Part shown: positions 1 to 8,564 of the stretch, piece after piece | Position numbering within the stretch: the first letter of the stretch is position 1 | Layout: every line of letters starts with the position of its first letter | Origin: Croceimicrobium sp965279135 | Lineage (GTDB): Bacteria > Bacteroidota > Bacteroidia > Flavobacteriales > Schleiferiaceae | NCBI GenBank assembly: GCA_965279135.1 | Contig: OZ257133.1 | Location: 620,001 to 684,000, forward strand | Reading direction: 5' to 3' | DNA length: 64,000 bases | The notes under the pieces: generated by a model | Seen by the model: the letters and a program-made list of their open reading frames with translations, nothing else | What the model was told of the DNA's origin: nothing | The model's database searches: none | Translations under genes and position numbers: made by a program

Positions 1-2240
1 AGGCAATCGATGTTAATGAGGGGGAGGATGATTTACTTGCTACAGAAGATTCTGTTGCTGACGATGCAGATAGCCTTTTCGCGGAATTAGATTCCCTTTC
101 TAACGGTGCTAATGATTCGATTGATGATTTGAATGGGTTTAACCCGCTATTTCAGATTTTTGGAATTAACTACGACTTTGATAATAATCGTGCGGTACCG
201 GGTCCTATCGTTGGTTCTTCTATGATCAGCGACACGGCCACTATCAATGAGTACCTTTCTAATCCACGTATTCTTGCTCTTTTACCTGGAAATATGCGCA
301 ACCTTAAGTTCGTTTGGACAGCTAAGCCGGATGAGCGTGGGGTGCTTTACTTACTAGCTGCTAAAACTAACAGAGATGGTAGTGCCGCTTTAAGTGGTGA
401 CGTAGTTGTTGACGCCAAACAAGACTTTAACCAGGCGAATCAGGCGATTGTTACCATGAGCATGAACGCAAATGGTACAGCTAAATGGGCTAAGATTACC
501 CGTGATGCTGTAGGTGATGCTCAGGTAGAAGAAGATAATCGTTCTGTTGCTGTTGTGCTTGATAATTTGGCTTACTCCTTTCCGCGAGTAAATAATGAGA
601 TCAGCAATGGTAATACGGAGATAGTTGGTGATTTTACAGTTACAGAGGCAAAAGACTTAGCTAACATTCTCAAGGCTGGTTCTCTACCTGTTGCTGTACA
701 AATCATTCAATCAGATATTGTTGGACCAAGCTTGGGACAGGAAGCCATTAACGCTGGCTTGTGGTCCTTCGTAATTGCGCTTGGTTTAGTAATGCTTTAT
801 ATGATTTTCTATTACAGCGGTGCTGGTGCAGTTTCTGATTTGGCATTGATCACTAACATGTTCTTCATCTTTGGTGTTTTAGCTTCCTTAGGTGCGGTTC
901 TGACGCTACCAGGAATTGCGGGTATCGTACTTACCATTGGTATGGCGGTGGATGCTAACGTACTTATTTACGAGCGTATCAGGGAAGAATTGGCTAATGG
1001 TAAAGGTTTACGATTGGCTATCCAGGATGGTTATAACAATGCCTACTCTTCCATTATTGATGCGAACGTTACGACCTTCTTTACAGGTGTGATCCTTTAT
1101 GCATTTGGTACGGGTCCGATTCGTGGATTTGCCACAACCTTGATTATTGGTATCCTTACTTCTCTGTTCTGTGCAATATTTATAACCCGTTTGGTTTTTG
1201 AAGCACGCCTATCAGCGAAGAAGTCTATTGCATTTTATACTAATGCAACACGCAATGCTTTCACTAAATTCAATATCGATTTCCTATCCAAGCGTAAAGT
1301 TGCCTATGCAATTAGTGGATTGATCATCCTTACCGGGGTGGTATCCCTCTTTACACGAGGCTTGAATGAAGGGGTAGATTTTGTGGGTGGTAGATCTTAT
1401 CAGGTACGATTTGATCAACCCGTAAATTCGGTAGATATTCAGAATAAACTTGGCGATTACTTCACATTGGAAGATGGGTCTAGTGTTTTCCCACAAGTAA
1501 AAACGATTGGAGAAGCATCTCAGGTTATTATTACCACTAAGTTTAAGATCAACGAAACGGGAGTTGAAGTTGAGGAGGATATTAAGAATCGCTTGTACGA
1601 TGGTCTTGTAGGCTTCTACGAAGAAGTTCCCTCCAAAGAAGATTTTGTTTCTGAAGCTTCCGGTAGTTCGGAGATTGGAATTGTAGCAGAGCGACAGGTG
1701 GGGCCAACCATTGCAGATGATATTAAGTCTTCGGCCGTCTTATCCATCGTGTTCTCACTTGTGGTGATTTTCTTGTATATCCTGATTCGATTCAGCAGAT
1801 GGCAGTTTAGTGCTGGTGCAGTTGCGGCGGCTTTCCACGACGTACTTATCGTGTTATCGCTATTCTCATTGCTTTATGGTATTCTTCCATTCTCATTAGA
1901 GATTGACCAGGCATTTATTGCAGCGATTCTAACCGTTATTGGTTATTCCCTGAATGATACTGTGGTTGTGTTTGACCGGATTAGAGAGTATATCCGCACC
2001 CACAATAAGCGCAAGGGAATGAATGATATTGTTAATGAGGCATTGAACCGCACCTTGAGTCGTACTATTAATACCTCTTTAACCACCTTCTTTGTATTAT
2101 TAATCATCTTCATTTTCGGTGGAGAGGTAATTCGCGGCTTTATGTTCGCCTTGCTTATTGGTATCGTGGTGGGAACTTATTCCTCACTCTTTATCGCTAC
2201 TCCGATTATGATTGATACCATGAAGAAGGAAAAGGAATAG
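1..2240 (+). CDS. secDF: Protein translocase subunit SecDF (fused), 5' end cut by the window
   Basis: Inner-membrane motor that uses the proton gradient to help the Sec pathway release exported proteins. The reading frame is open from position 3, so the true start lies outside the window; the TTG at 129 is internal. The first 40 codons form an Asp/Glu/Ser-rich acidic stretch inside the periplasmic SecD domain. The SecD membrane half carries DANVLIYERIREE (from about 951). The SecF half starts near 1280 with GVDFVGG and carries the paired motif DTVVVFDRIRE (from about 1956). SecD and SecF in one chain is usual for Bacteroidota. The gene ends in a strong hairpin terminator. Identification is secure; only the N-terminus is missing. 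Confidence 0.96.
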   Translation, partial: AIDVNEGEDDLLATEDSVADDADSLFAELDSLSNGANDSIDDLNGFNPLFQIFGINYDFDNNRAVPGPIVGSSMISDTATINEYLSNPRILALLPGNMRNLKFVWTAKPDERGVLYLLAAKTNRDGSAALSGDVVVDAKQDFNQANQAIVTMSMNANGTAKWAKITRDAVGDAQVEEDNRSVAVVLDNLAYSFPRVNNEISNGNTEIVGDFTVTEAKDLANILKAGSLPVAVQIIQSDIVGPSLGQEAINAGLWSFVIALGLVMLYMIFYYSGAGAVSDLALITNMFFIFGVLASLGAVLTLPGIAGIVLTIGMAVDANVLIYERIREELANGKGLRLAIQDGYNNAYSSIIDANVTTFFTGVILYAFGTGPIRGFATTLIIGILTSLFCAIFITRLVFEARLSAKKSIAFYTNATRNAFTKFNIDFLSKRKVAYAISGLIILTGVVSLFTRGLNEGVDFVGGRSYQVRFDQPVNSVDIQNKLGDYFTLEDGSSVFPQVKTIGEASQVIITTKFKINETGVEVEEDIKNRLYDGLVGFYEEVPSKEDFVSEASGSSEIGIVAERQVGPTIADDIKSSAVLSIVFSLVVIFLYILIRFSRWQFSAGAVAAAFHDVLIVLSLFSLLYGILPFSLEIDQAFIAAILTVIGYSLNDTVVVFDRIREYIRTHNKRKGMNDIVNEALNRTLSRTINTSLTTFFVLLIIFIFGGEVIRGFMFALLIGIVVGTYSSLFIATPIMIDTMKKEKE

Positions 2241-2260
2241 ATTAATAATTACCGTATTTA

Positions 2261-2297
2261 AACCCCGGTCAAGGCTGAACCCTGATCGGGGTTTTTT
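2261..2297 (+). terminator. Rho-independent terminator after secDF
   Basis: An 11-bp stem (2261-2271 with 2283-2293, one G-U pair) is followed by a T run at 2292-2297. It lies 20 bases after the secDF stop and ends three bases before the next -7-like promoter box. Confidence 0.85.
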
Positions 2298-2300
2298 GGT

Positions 2301-2308
2301 TAATTTTG
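2301..2308 (+). promoter_or_regulatory. TAnnTTTG -7 box upstream of tatA
   Basis: TAATTTTG matches the Bacteroidota -7 consensus and lies only four bases before the ATG at 2313. No TTTG-like -33 box is seen at the usual distance. If used, transcription would begin at or beside the start codon (a leaderless mRNA); this is inference. Confidence 0.4.
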
Positions 2309-2312
2309 ACCC

Positions 2313-2591
2313 ATGCATACTCCCTTACTTTTTTTGAATATCAGCGGCGGCGAAATAATAATTGTACTGCTTCTGGTGATCATGTTTTTCGGAGCGAATC
2401 GCATTCCGGAGATTGCCCGTGGTATCGGAAAAGGTATTCGCGAAGTCCGCAACGCGACGGAGGACATCAAGAATGAGATCAACAAGACCGCCGAAGGAAA
2501 TGATCTAGGCAAATTCAAAGAGAAGATCGAAGAGGAGAAAAAGCAGATCGAAGAAATCAGCGGTGCGATTAAGCGCAACACTAAGTTTTAA
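2313..2591 (+). CDS. tatA: Twin-arginine translocase subunit TatA/TatE family
   Basis: Pore-forming component of the Tat system, which exports folded proteins across the inner membrane. The 92-residue protein has the family layout: a short N-terminus, one membrane helix at about residues 13-27, the FFGANRIPEIARGIGKG hinge and amphipathic helix, then a charged Lys/Glu-rich tail that looks coiled. TatB cannot be fully excluded from sequence alone, but the length and hinge fit TatA. The next gene begins two bases after the stop, so the two are probably co-transcribed. No Shine-Dalgarno-like sequence precedes the ATG. Confidence 0.9.
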   Translation: MHTPLLFLNISGGEIIIVLLLVIMFFGANRIPEIARGIGKGIREVRNATEDIKNEINKTAEGNDLGKFKEKIEEEKKQIEEISGAIKRNTKF

Positions 2592-2593
2592 GG

Positions 2594-3532
2594 ATGGATT
2601 ACCTTCTGGTGCTTGGAGGAATCATTCTCCTTCTATTTGGGGGAGATTGGCTGGTGAAGGCATCTGTAGATATTGCATTAAGGGCTAAGATTTCCCTTTT
2701 AGTGGTGGGGATGACGGTCGTAAGCTTTGCTACTTCTGCTCCAGAACTGTTGGTTAGCCTCAAGGCCGCTTTAGGCGGACATGTGGATATTTCCTTTGGC
2801 AATGTTATCGGCTCCAATATTGCTAACATCGCCCTGATTCTTGGCTTAACCGCAATGGTCTTTCCAATGCAGGTCAGCCGAAAAACCATCAGAATTGATT
2901 GGGGGATTATGTTTTTCGTAACAATCCTTCTTTTCATTTTCCTCTGGAATGAGGTCCTCAGTTTTTGGGAGGCTTTGATATTATTTATGCTTTTGGTGCT
3001 CTATAATGTTTTCCAGATTCGTGGTTCCCGTAAAGAGTTGAACACTAGTGATTATAGTGATGAGCCACTTTTAAAGATTTGGCAAATGCTGCTCTTTTTA
3101 GCCGGAGGCATAGCTGGCTTGCGATTCGGCGCTGAATTTCTTGTTAAGGGGGCGGTTAACATCGCCGGAGAGTGGGGGATTAGCCAAAGGGTAGTGGGTT
3201 TAACAGTAGTGTCAATCGGGACCAGTCTCCCAGAATTGGCCGCTTCTCTAATTGCAAGTTTTAAGGGAGAACAGGATTTATCACTTGGTAACCTCATAGG
3301 GTCCAACATCTTTAATATCCTGGCAGTTTTGGGTATAACCGGCTTAATCGTCGATCTACCGGTGCAGAGTAAAGCCTTAATGACCTTTGATTTTCCATGG
3401 TTAATCGCGATTAGTCTGGTGCTATTGCCATTTATGCGCTGGATGAAACGAGGCACTATAAGTAGAGGGCAGGGCTTAATAATGTTTTTGCTTTATGTCC
3501 TGTACTTTTTAGGGGTAATTGGAGTTTATTAG
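2594..3532 (+). CDS. Calcium/sodium antiporter of the CaCA family (YrbG-like)
   Basis: Membrane cation exchanger of 312 residues, expected to move Ca2+ against Na+ or K+. Both family alpha-repeats are visible: one near residues 38-80 with TSAPELLVS and GNVIGSNIANIALILG, the other near residues 205-250 with GTSLPELAAS and GNLIGSNIFNILAVLG. The two halves are inverted repeats of each other, as in the family, and each has about five membrane helices. The gene starts two bases after tatA. The ion specificity cannot be read from the sequence. Confidence 0.9.
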   Translation: MDYLLVLGGIILLLFGGDWLVKASVDIALRAKISLLVVGMTVVSFATSAPELLVSLKAALGGHVDISFGNVIGSNIANIALILGLTAMVFPMQVSRKTIRIDWGIMFFVTILLFIFLWNEVLSFWEALILFMLLVLYNVFQIRGSRKELNTSDYSDEPLLKIWQMLLFLAGGIAGLRFGAEFLVKGAVNIAGEWGISQRVVGLTVVSIGTSLPELAASLIASFKGEQDLSLGNLIGSNIFNILAVLGITGLIVDLPVQSKALMTFDFPWLIAISLVLLPFMRWMKRGTISRGQGLIMFLLYVLYFLGVIGVY

Positions 3533-3548
3533 TGTTTTTTCGTGGTTA

Positions 3549-3569
3549 ACCCCCTATTGTTAAGGGGGT
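3549..3569 (+). terminator. Possible weak terminator after the antiporter gene
   Basis: A 7-bp stem (ACCCCCT at 3549-3555 with AGGGGGT at 3563-3569, 7-base loop) lies 17 bases after the stop codon. The T-rich tract starts only about 10 bases further on, so termination may be inefficient. Confidence 0.4.
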
Positions 3570-3605
3570 GTTGGTAATTATTTGTATTTTTTTCTCTTAA
3601 AAATG

Positions 3606-3640
3606 GGGTGAAACTTTAAATTTGCCAAAATTTTTCACCC
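3606..3640 (+). promoter_or_regulatory. Inverted repeat enclosing a -7 box, directly upstream of glutamine synthetase
   Basis: GGGTGAAA (3606-3613) and TTTCACCC (3633-3640) are an exact 8-bp inverted repeat. They flank TAAATTTG (3617-3624), which fits the Bacteroidota -7 consensus, and the right arm touches the ATG at 3641. The layout fits an operator for a dimeric regulator, or a leader hairpin hiding the start codon. No regulator is identified; this is inference. Confidence 0.45.
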
Positions 3641-5827
3641 ATGCCACAAATTCGTTTTTCAGCTTTAGAGCAGGCACAAAAAAGAATGCCTCAGGAAGTA
3701 GAATATCCTTACACTCGTGTTTCAGAGATTTTTGGAGAGCACACCTTCAATTATAGGGCGATGAAGGAGTTTATGACTCCCGAGTCTTACGATAGTGTGA
3801 TGGATGCTATTCGTCGCGGTACCAAAATCGATCGTTCTATTGCTGACCAGGTGGCTTCGGGTATGAAAGCCTGGGCAATAAATCTAGGAGCCACTCACTA
3901 TACTCACTGGTTTCAACCCTTAACAGGAGCGACTGCCGAGAAACATGATTCTTTCTTTGAGCCTACTGGCGACGGGCAGGCAATAGAAAAGTTTAGTGGA
4001 GGTATGTTGGTTCAGCAAGAGCCAGATGCATCTAGTTTTCCAAACGGTGGAATCCGTAACACCTTCGAGGCTCGAGGCTACACGGCTTGGGATCCTACCA
4101 GCCCAGCCTTTATAATGGGTCGTACCCTGTGTATTCCAACTGTATTTGTGGCCTATACAGGAGAAGCTCTGGACAATAAAACTCCACTTTTGCGCGCCCT
4201 TCAATCGGTTGATCATGCTGCAACAGCGGTGTGTCAGTACTTTGATCGTAATGTGCGAAAGGTTACGGCAACTCTAGGTTGGGAGCAGGAGTATTTTTTG
4301 GTTGATACTGCACTATTCCATGCGCGTCCAGACTTAGTACTTACAGGACGTACCGTATTAGGACATGCACCCGCTAAAGGACAGCAATTGGATGACCATT
4401 ATTTTGGTTCCATCCCTGAGAGAGCCCGCATGTTTATGCGCGAATTGGAAATGGAGTCCTATAAACTGGGTATTCCGGTGAAAACCCGTCATAATGAGGT
4501 TGCCCCAAGTCAATTTGAACTTGCACCGGTATTCGAGGAAGCAAACATATCCGTAGATCATAATTCCTTGATTATGGATGTGATGGATAAGGTTGCCCGT
4601 CGACATCACTTTAAGGTCTTACTACATGAGAAACCTTATGCTGGGGTAAATGGAAGTGGTAAGCATAATAACTGGTCATTAGCCACAGATACCGGGGTTA
4701 ATCTCCTGGCTCCCGGTAAAACTCCCAAGAGCAACCTTCAATTCCTAACATTCTTCATCAATACCATAATGGCGGTGAATAAGCACGCTGATCTTCTTCG
4801 TGCGGCCATCGCATCAGCCGGAAATGATCACCGTCTGGGTGCGAATGAGGCTCCCCCCGCAATTATTTCGGTATTCATTGGTTCTCAGCTTACCGCCACT
4901 CTTGATGCATTAGAGAAATTGGAGAAAGGCAAGCTTAGCCCGGAACAAAAGACAGACCTCAAATTGAATGTGGTAGGAAAAATACCTGAAATTCTTCTCG
5001 ATAATACGGATCGTAATCGTACATCACCATTTGCCTTCACCGGTAATAAATTTGAATTGCGTGCGGTAGGGTCAAACGCTAACTGCGCCCAACCCATGAC
5101 CGTTATGAATGCCATTATGGCTTCTCAATTGCGCGAGTTTAAATCTTCTGTTGATGCTCTTATTGAGGAAGGGATGAAGAAGGACGACGCTATCTTTAAC
5201 GTGTTGAGGGATTACATCAAACAGAGCCACGCGATCCGTTTCGAGGGTGATGGATACTCCGAAGCCTGGGCGAAAGAAGCTGAAAAGCGAGGTTTGAGTA
5301 ATGTGCGCACTACTCCTCATGCTTTAGACTTCTATGTAAGCGATTCAGCGATCCAGCTTTTTGTTGAGAATGAGGTGATGAACGATGTGGAAGTTAAAGC
5401 TCGCCATGAAATTATGCTTGAGGAATATAAAATGCGGATTCAGATTGAGAGTCGCATTTTAGGGGATATTGCAGGTAATCATGTAGTACCTACAGCGATT
5501 AACTATCAAAATAAATTGATTCAGAATGTTCGCGGATTGAAAGAAGTACTTGACGCGGATGTGTATAAAAGCGTAGCTAAGGATCAGTTGGAAATGATTA
5601 AGAGCATCAGCAAGTATATCAGTACAATTATTGCTGAAAAAGATGCCATGATTGCTGAGCGTAAGCGACTTAACGCCTTGGAGGATGTTCGTGAGCAGGC
5701 CGTTCTTTATTGCGAAAATGTTATTCCTTATTTTGAGAAGATTAGATACGCTTGTGATAAGTTAGAGTTGTTGATTGACGATGAGCTTTGGCCATTACCT
5801 AAATACCGTGAGCTAATTTTCATTTAA
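3641..5827 (+). CDS. glnN: Glutamine synthetase type III
   Basis: Makes glutamine from glutamate, ammonia and ATP; the main ammonia-assimilating enzyme in many Bacteroidota. At 728 residues it has the size of GSIII, far larger than GSI or GSII. Catalytic blocks are visible: TLGWEQEYFLVD (about 212-223), KTRHNEVAPSQFELAP (about 284-299), NGSGKHNNWS (about 338-347), GNDHRLGANEAPP (about 394-406) and NRTSPFAFTGNKFELRAVGS (about 456-475). It is monocistronic, with its own probable regulatory region and a strong terminator. Nitrogen control is expected from the family's biology, and an inverted repeat sits at the start codon. Confidence 0.96.
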   Translation: MPQIRFSALEQAQKRMPQEVEYPYTRVSEIFGEHTFNYRAMKEFMTPESYDSVMDAIRRGTKIDRSIADQVASGMKAWAINLGATHYTHWFQPLTGATAEKHDSFFEPTGDGQAIEKFSGGMLVQQEPDASSFPNGGIRNTFEARGYTAWDPTSPAFIMGRTLCIPTVFVAYTGEALDNKTPLLRALQSVDHAATAVCQYFDRNVRKVTATLGWEQEYFLVDTALFHARPDLVLTGRTVLGHAPAKGQQLDDHYFGSIPERARMFMRELEMESYKLGIPVKTRHNEVAPSQFELAPVFEEANISVDHNSLIMDVMDKVARRHHFKVLLHEKPYAGVNGSGKHNNWSLATDTGVNLLAPGKTPKSNLQFLTFFINTIMAVNKHADLLRAAIASAGNDHRLGANEAPPAIISVFIGSQLTATLDALEKLEKGKLSPEQKTDLKLNVVGKIPEILLDNTDRNRTSPFAFTGNKFELRAVGSNANCAQPMTVMNAIMASQLREFKSSVDALIEEGMKKDDAIFNVLRDYIKQSHAIRFEGDGYSEAWAKEAEKRGLSNVRTTPHALDFYVSDSAIQLFVENEVMNDVEVKARHEIMLEEYKMRIQIESRILGDIAGNHVVPTAINYQNKLIQNVRGLKEVLDADVYKSVAKDQLEMIKSISKYISTIIAEKDAMIAERKRLNALEDVREQAVLYCENVIPYFEKIRYACDKLELLIDDELWPLPKYRELIFI

Positions 5828-5847
5828 GAAATACTCAAAATGACAAA

Positions 5848-5880
5848 AAAGCCGTTGGATATCCAGCGGCTTTCTTTTTT
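5848..5880 (+). terminator. Rho-independent terminator after glnN
   Basis: An 11-bp stem (5848-5858 with 5863-5873, one G-U pair, ATAT loop) is followed by a T-rich tract to 5880. Confidence 0.9.
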
Positions 5881-5912
5881 ACTTAGCCGCCAGTAATTGC
5901 TAAGGAGCCAAA

Positions 5913-5924
5913 TCAAATATTTGA
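5913..5924. promoter_or_regulatory. Perfect 12-bp palindrome upstream of the PorE-like gene
   Basis: TCAAATATTTGA is its own reverse complement and lies 41 bases before the ATG at 5966. It may be an operator. Its TTTG could also act as a -33 box, but no convincing -7 box follows. Confidence 0.25.
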
Positions 5925-5965
5925 CTATTTTAGCGCCTTACAGACCATAAACGACCGCGGTATTT

Positions 5966-8500
5966 ATGAGGAATCTCCACCTGGGAATCACGATTTTTCT
6001 ACTTAGTCTACTCAGTTCCAACATATACGCTCAAGAGGAAGATGGCGATCCAAAACTTCCTAAAGAAATAGAGAAAGCCTACCAGGCTTTCGACGCTGAA
6101 GAATACTTTTATGCAATTGAGCTTCTCAAGGATGCATATGAAGAAGCTAAAGGAAGGGATCAGAAATCCGAAGTGCTTTTCAAAACAGCAGAGGCTTATC
6201 GGATGATGAATCAGTATAAGGATGCTGAGCAATTCTATAACAAAGCAATCAAAGTAGGTTACAAAGACCCAACGGCAATTCTGCTGATGGGGGATATGTT
6301 GAAGGCACAGGGTCAGTATGAAGATGCAATAGAAGCCTATCAGGATTATAAAAAAGAGAATCCTACGGACCCTAACGGGGATATAGCGATTGAGAGTACC
6401 AGGGCCGCGATCGCCCAGAAGGATCGACCCTCTCAATATCAGGTTGACAATATGAAAGACATCAATAGTCGTGCAATGGATTTTGCGGCTTTTTTCGGTG
6501 GGGACCGCCGAGAGAATGATGTTATTTACTTTGTTTCTTCTCGTGAGGAATCAGTGGGGAACGATGACGATGGTTGGACAGGACAACCATTTATGGATCT
6601 CTATAAATCTCAGGCTGAACGTAAATCAAGACGGGGTCGTCGGAGAGGAAATGATGAGAGTGAGGAAGTGAGCTATGCCGATCTTAAATGGGCAACGCCA
6701 ACGCTATTGGATCAGGAGGAGTTCTTAAACAGTGAGGTTCACGAAGGAACAGCTACTCTTGATAGTCGTAAAAAGGTACTCTACTTCACTCGCTGTATGG
6801 TTGAGGATAACCAGGAGCTTGGTTGCGGATTGTATACCACTGAAATTGTTGGTCAATCCTGGAAAGAACCCGAAAGAGTTATTATTGGCGATGACACCTT
6901 AGCAAATGTCGGGGATCCCGCGCTGTCTAAAGATGACAAGTACCTCTACTTCGTTTCCGATGATTTTAATAGCAAAGGGCGTCATGATATTTTTATGACT
7001 AGCCTTGATCGTCGCACCAAAAATTGGAAGACTCCTCGCAATTTGGGTACGGTGGTGAATACTGAAGGTTCTGAGCGTTTCCCGGTTGTACACGGTGATG
7101 GTTATCTCTATTTTGCTTCGGATGGTCATCCAGGTATGGGTGGACTTGATATCTACAAGATTAAGCTTGGAGAAGATGGTATGCCGGAAGGCGATCTGAT
7201 TCACATGGAGTATCCGATTAACTCCAGCAAGGACGACTTTCATTTGATTTGGGCACCAGGAAGCGACACTAAGAAGGGATTTCTTTCCTCTAACCGCGAA
7301 GGTTCCAACAACAACAGCGATGATATCTGGTCAGTATACCGTACACCTTTAGTATTTAACCTTGAGGGTGTTGTATTGGATTCGGAAGAGAAAACTCCGA
7401 TTTCTGAAGCCACGGTGGAAATGACCGGATCAGATGGCTCATCCGTAACGGTAACAGCCGATGAGAATGGTTACTACATTTTTGATGATACCAAGGTTCA
7501 GGAGAATGTGAATTACAAGCTTTCTTTCTCAAAAAAGAAGTATCTCTCTGCAACTGGCGATGTTACCACTATCGGATTTGAGATCGGTGCTTTCGAATAT
7601 GTTCCTTCAGCAGGTTATTTCATCAAGAGGCTTCAACTTAACCGGGAACTTGATCCGATTAAAAAGCCTATTGTACTGCCGAATGTACTCTTTGATCTGG
7701 CTAAATGGGACTTACGTCCGGAGGCCATGGCTTCATTGGATACAGTAGTGGCGATTTTGAATAATAACCCCAACATTACTATTGAATTACGTTCTCATAC
7801 GGATTATCGGGATGGAGCAGAGTCCAACCGTGTCCTATCACAAAAGCGTGCTGATACATGTGTGAGTTATTTGATTTCGAAAGGCATAGATGCTCGTCGC
7901 TTAACCGCTATTGGTCGGGGTGAGGAGGAGCCATTTACCATCCCTAAGAATTATAAGAGTTATGGATTTGAGCGTTTTGCTGACAAGGTAGGAACCACCC
8001 TAACTGAGACTTATATTAAGGGACTGTCTGTGGCCGATCAGGAAATTGGAAACCAGATTAACCGTCGTACTGACTTTAAGGTATTGCGTGATGATTATGT
8101 TCCGGATGGCTTCGTTGAAGAGGATCTTTCGGTAGATCCTCGCGATGTGATTGCCGATAAGCGCAATGAAGCTCCAGTTGAAGGAGAGATTTACATCATG
8201 CGTAAAGGGGAGAACCTTGGTAGAATTGCACGTAAGTTTAAAATCAATATGCGCGATCTGAAGCAACTCAATGGGGGCCTAAGAGGTGTACGCCCTTTTG
8301 AGGGTCTGCAGCTAAAGGTTGAGAAAGACGGAAATTACGAGGAATGGGATGCTACTCATTATCAGGTAAAACGTCGTGGTATGAAATTGCGTGATGTCGC
8401 TAAAGAATTGGACGTTGATAAAGATGTATTAGAGGAGTTAAATCCATTTATTAACGATACCGGTATTCAGCCAGGTCTTTGGATTAAATACCAGCAATAG
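5966..8500 (+). CDS. PorE-like OmpA family outer-membrane/periplasmic protein with TPR, beta-propeller, CarboxypepD_reg and LysM domains
   Basis: Probably anchors an envelope machine to peptidoglycan. The 844-residue protein has a signal peptide (about 1-22, cleaved after YA), TPR repeats (about 35-140), a PD40/WD40-like propeller (about 175-460, with repeats such as KYLYFVSDD and YLYFASDG), a carboxypeptidase-regulatory-like beta domain (about 463-540), an OmpA C-terminal domain (about 570-690), a LysM (about 739-787) and a second LysM-like unit (about 797-843). TPR, propeller, regulatory domain and OmpA in this order is the layout of PorE, a T9SS component of Porphyromonas; the LysM tail is extra. 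An exported T9SS-type protein occurs at 19749. A general OmpA/PD40 envelope protein is the alternative. Confidence 0.85.
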   Translation: MRNLHLGITIFLLSLLSSNIYAQEEDGDPKLPKEIEKAYQAFDAEEYFYAIELLKDAYEEAKGRDQKSEVLFKTAEAYRMMNQYKDAEQFYNKAIKVGYKDPTAILLMGDMLKAQGQYEDAIEAYQDYKKENPTDPNGDIAIESTRAAIAQKDRPSQYQVDNMKDINSRAMDFAAFFGGDRRENDVIYFVSSREESVGNDDDGWTGQPFMDLYKSQAERKSRRGRRRGNDESEEVSYADLKWATPTLLDQEEFLNSEVHEGTATLDSRKKVLYFTRCMVEDNQELGCGLYTTEIVGQSWKEPERVIIGDDTLANVGDPALSKDDKYLYFVSDDFNSKGRHDIFMTSLDRRTKNWKTPRNLGTVVNTEGSERFPVVHGDGYLYFASDGHPGMGGLDIYKIKLGEDGMPEGDLIHMEYPINSSKDDFHLIWAPGSDTKKGFLSSNREGSNNNSDDIWSVYRTPLVFNLEGVVLDSEEKTPISEATVEMTGSDGSSVTVTADENGYYIFDDTKVQENVNYKLSFSKKKYLSATGDVTTIGFEIGAFEYVPSAGYFIKRLQLNRELDPIKKPIVLPNVLFDLAKWDLRPEAMASLDTVVAILNNNPNITIELRSHTDYRDGAESNRVLSQKRADTCVSYLISKGIDARRLTAIGRGEEEPFTIPKNYKSYGFERFADKVGTTLTETYIKGLSVADQEIGNQINRRTDFKVLRDDYVPDGFVEEDLSVDPRDVIADKRNEAPVEGEIYIMRKGENLGRIARKFKINMRDLKQLNGGLRGVRPFEGLQLKVEKDGNYEEWDATHYQVKRRGMKLRDVAKELDVDKDVLEELNPFINDTGIQPGLWIKYQQ

Positions 8501-8518
8501 CTTTAAAAAATATTTGAG

Positions 8519-8559
8519 AGCGCCCCGGGGTTAATTTCCCCGGGGCGCTTTTTATTTTT
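8519..8559 (+). terminator. Rho-independent terminator after the PorE-like gene
   Basis: A perfect 12-bp GC-rich stem (8519-8530 with 8538-8549, 7-base loop) is followed by T-rich sequence. That tail also forms the -7-like box of the next gene. Confidence 0.93.
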
Positions 8560-8560
8560 G
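8553..8560 (+). promoter_or_regulatory. TAnnTTTG -7 box upstream of purM
   Basis: TATTTTTG fits the Bacteroidota -7 consensus, lies four bases before the ATG at 8565, and is built from the T tail of the preceding terminator. No -33 box is seen at the right distance. A leaderless transcript is implied if it is used. Confidence 0.4.
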
Positions 8561-8564
8561 CAAA

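Noticed and set aside
2599..3456. Long - strand frames opposite the antiporter
   Set aside because: They are antisense to a gene with both CaCA alpha-repeats intact and show no domain; shadow frames.
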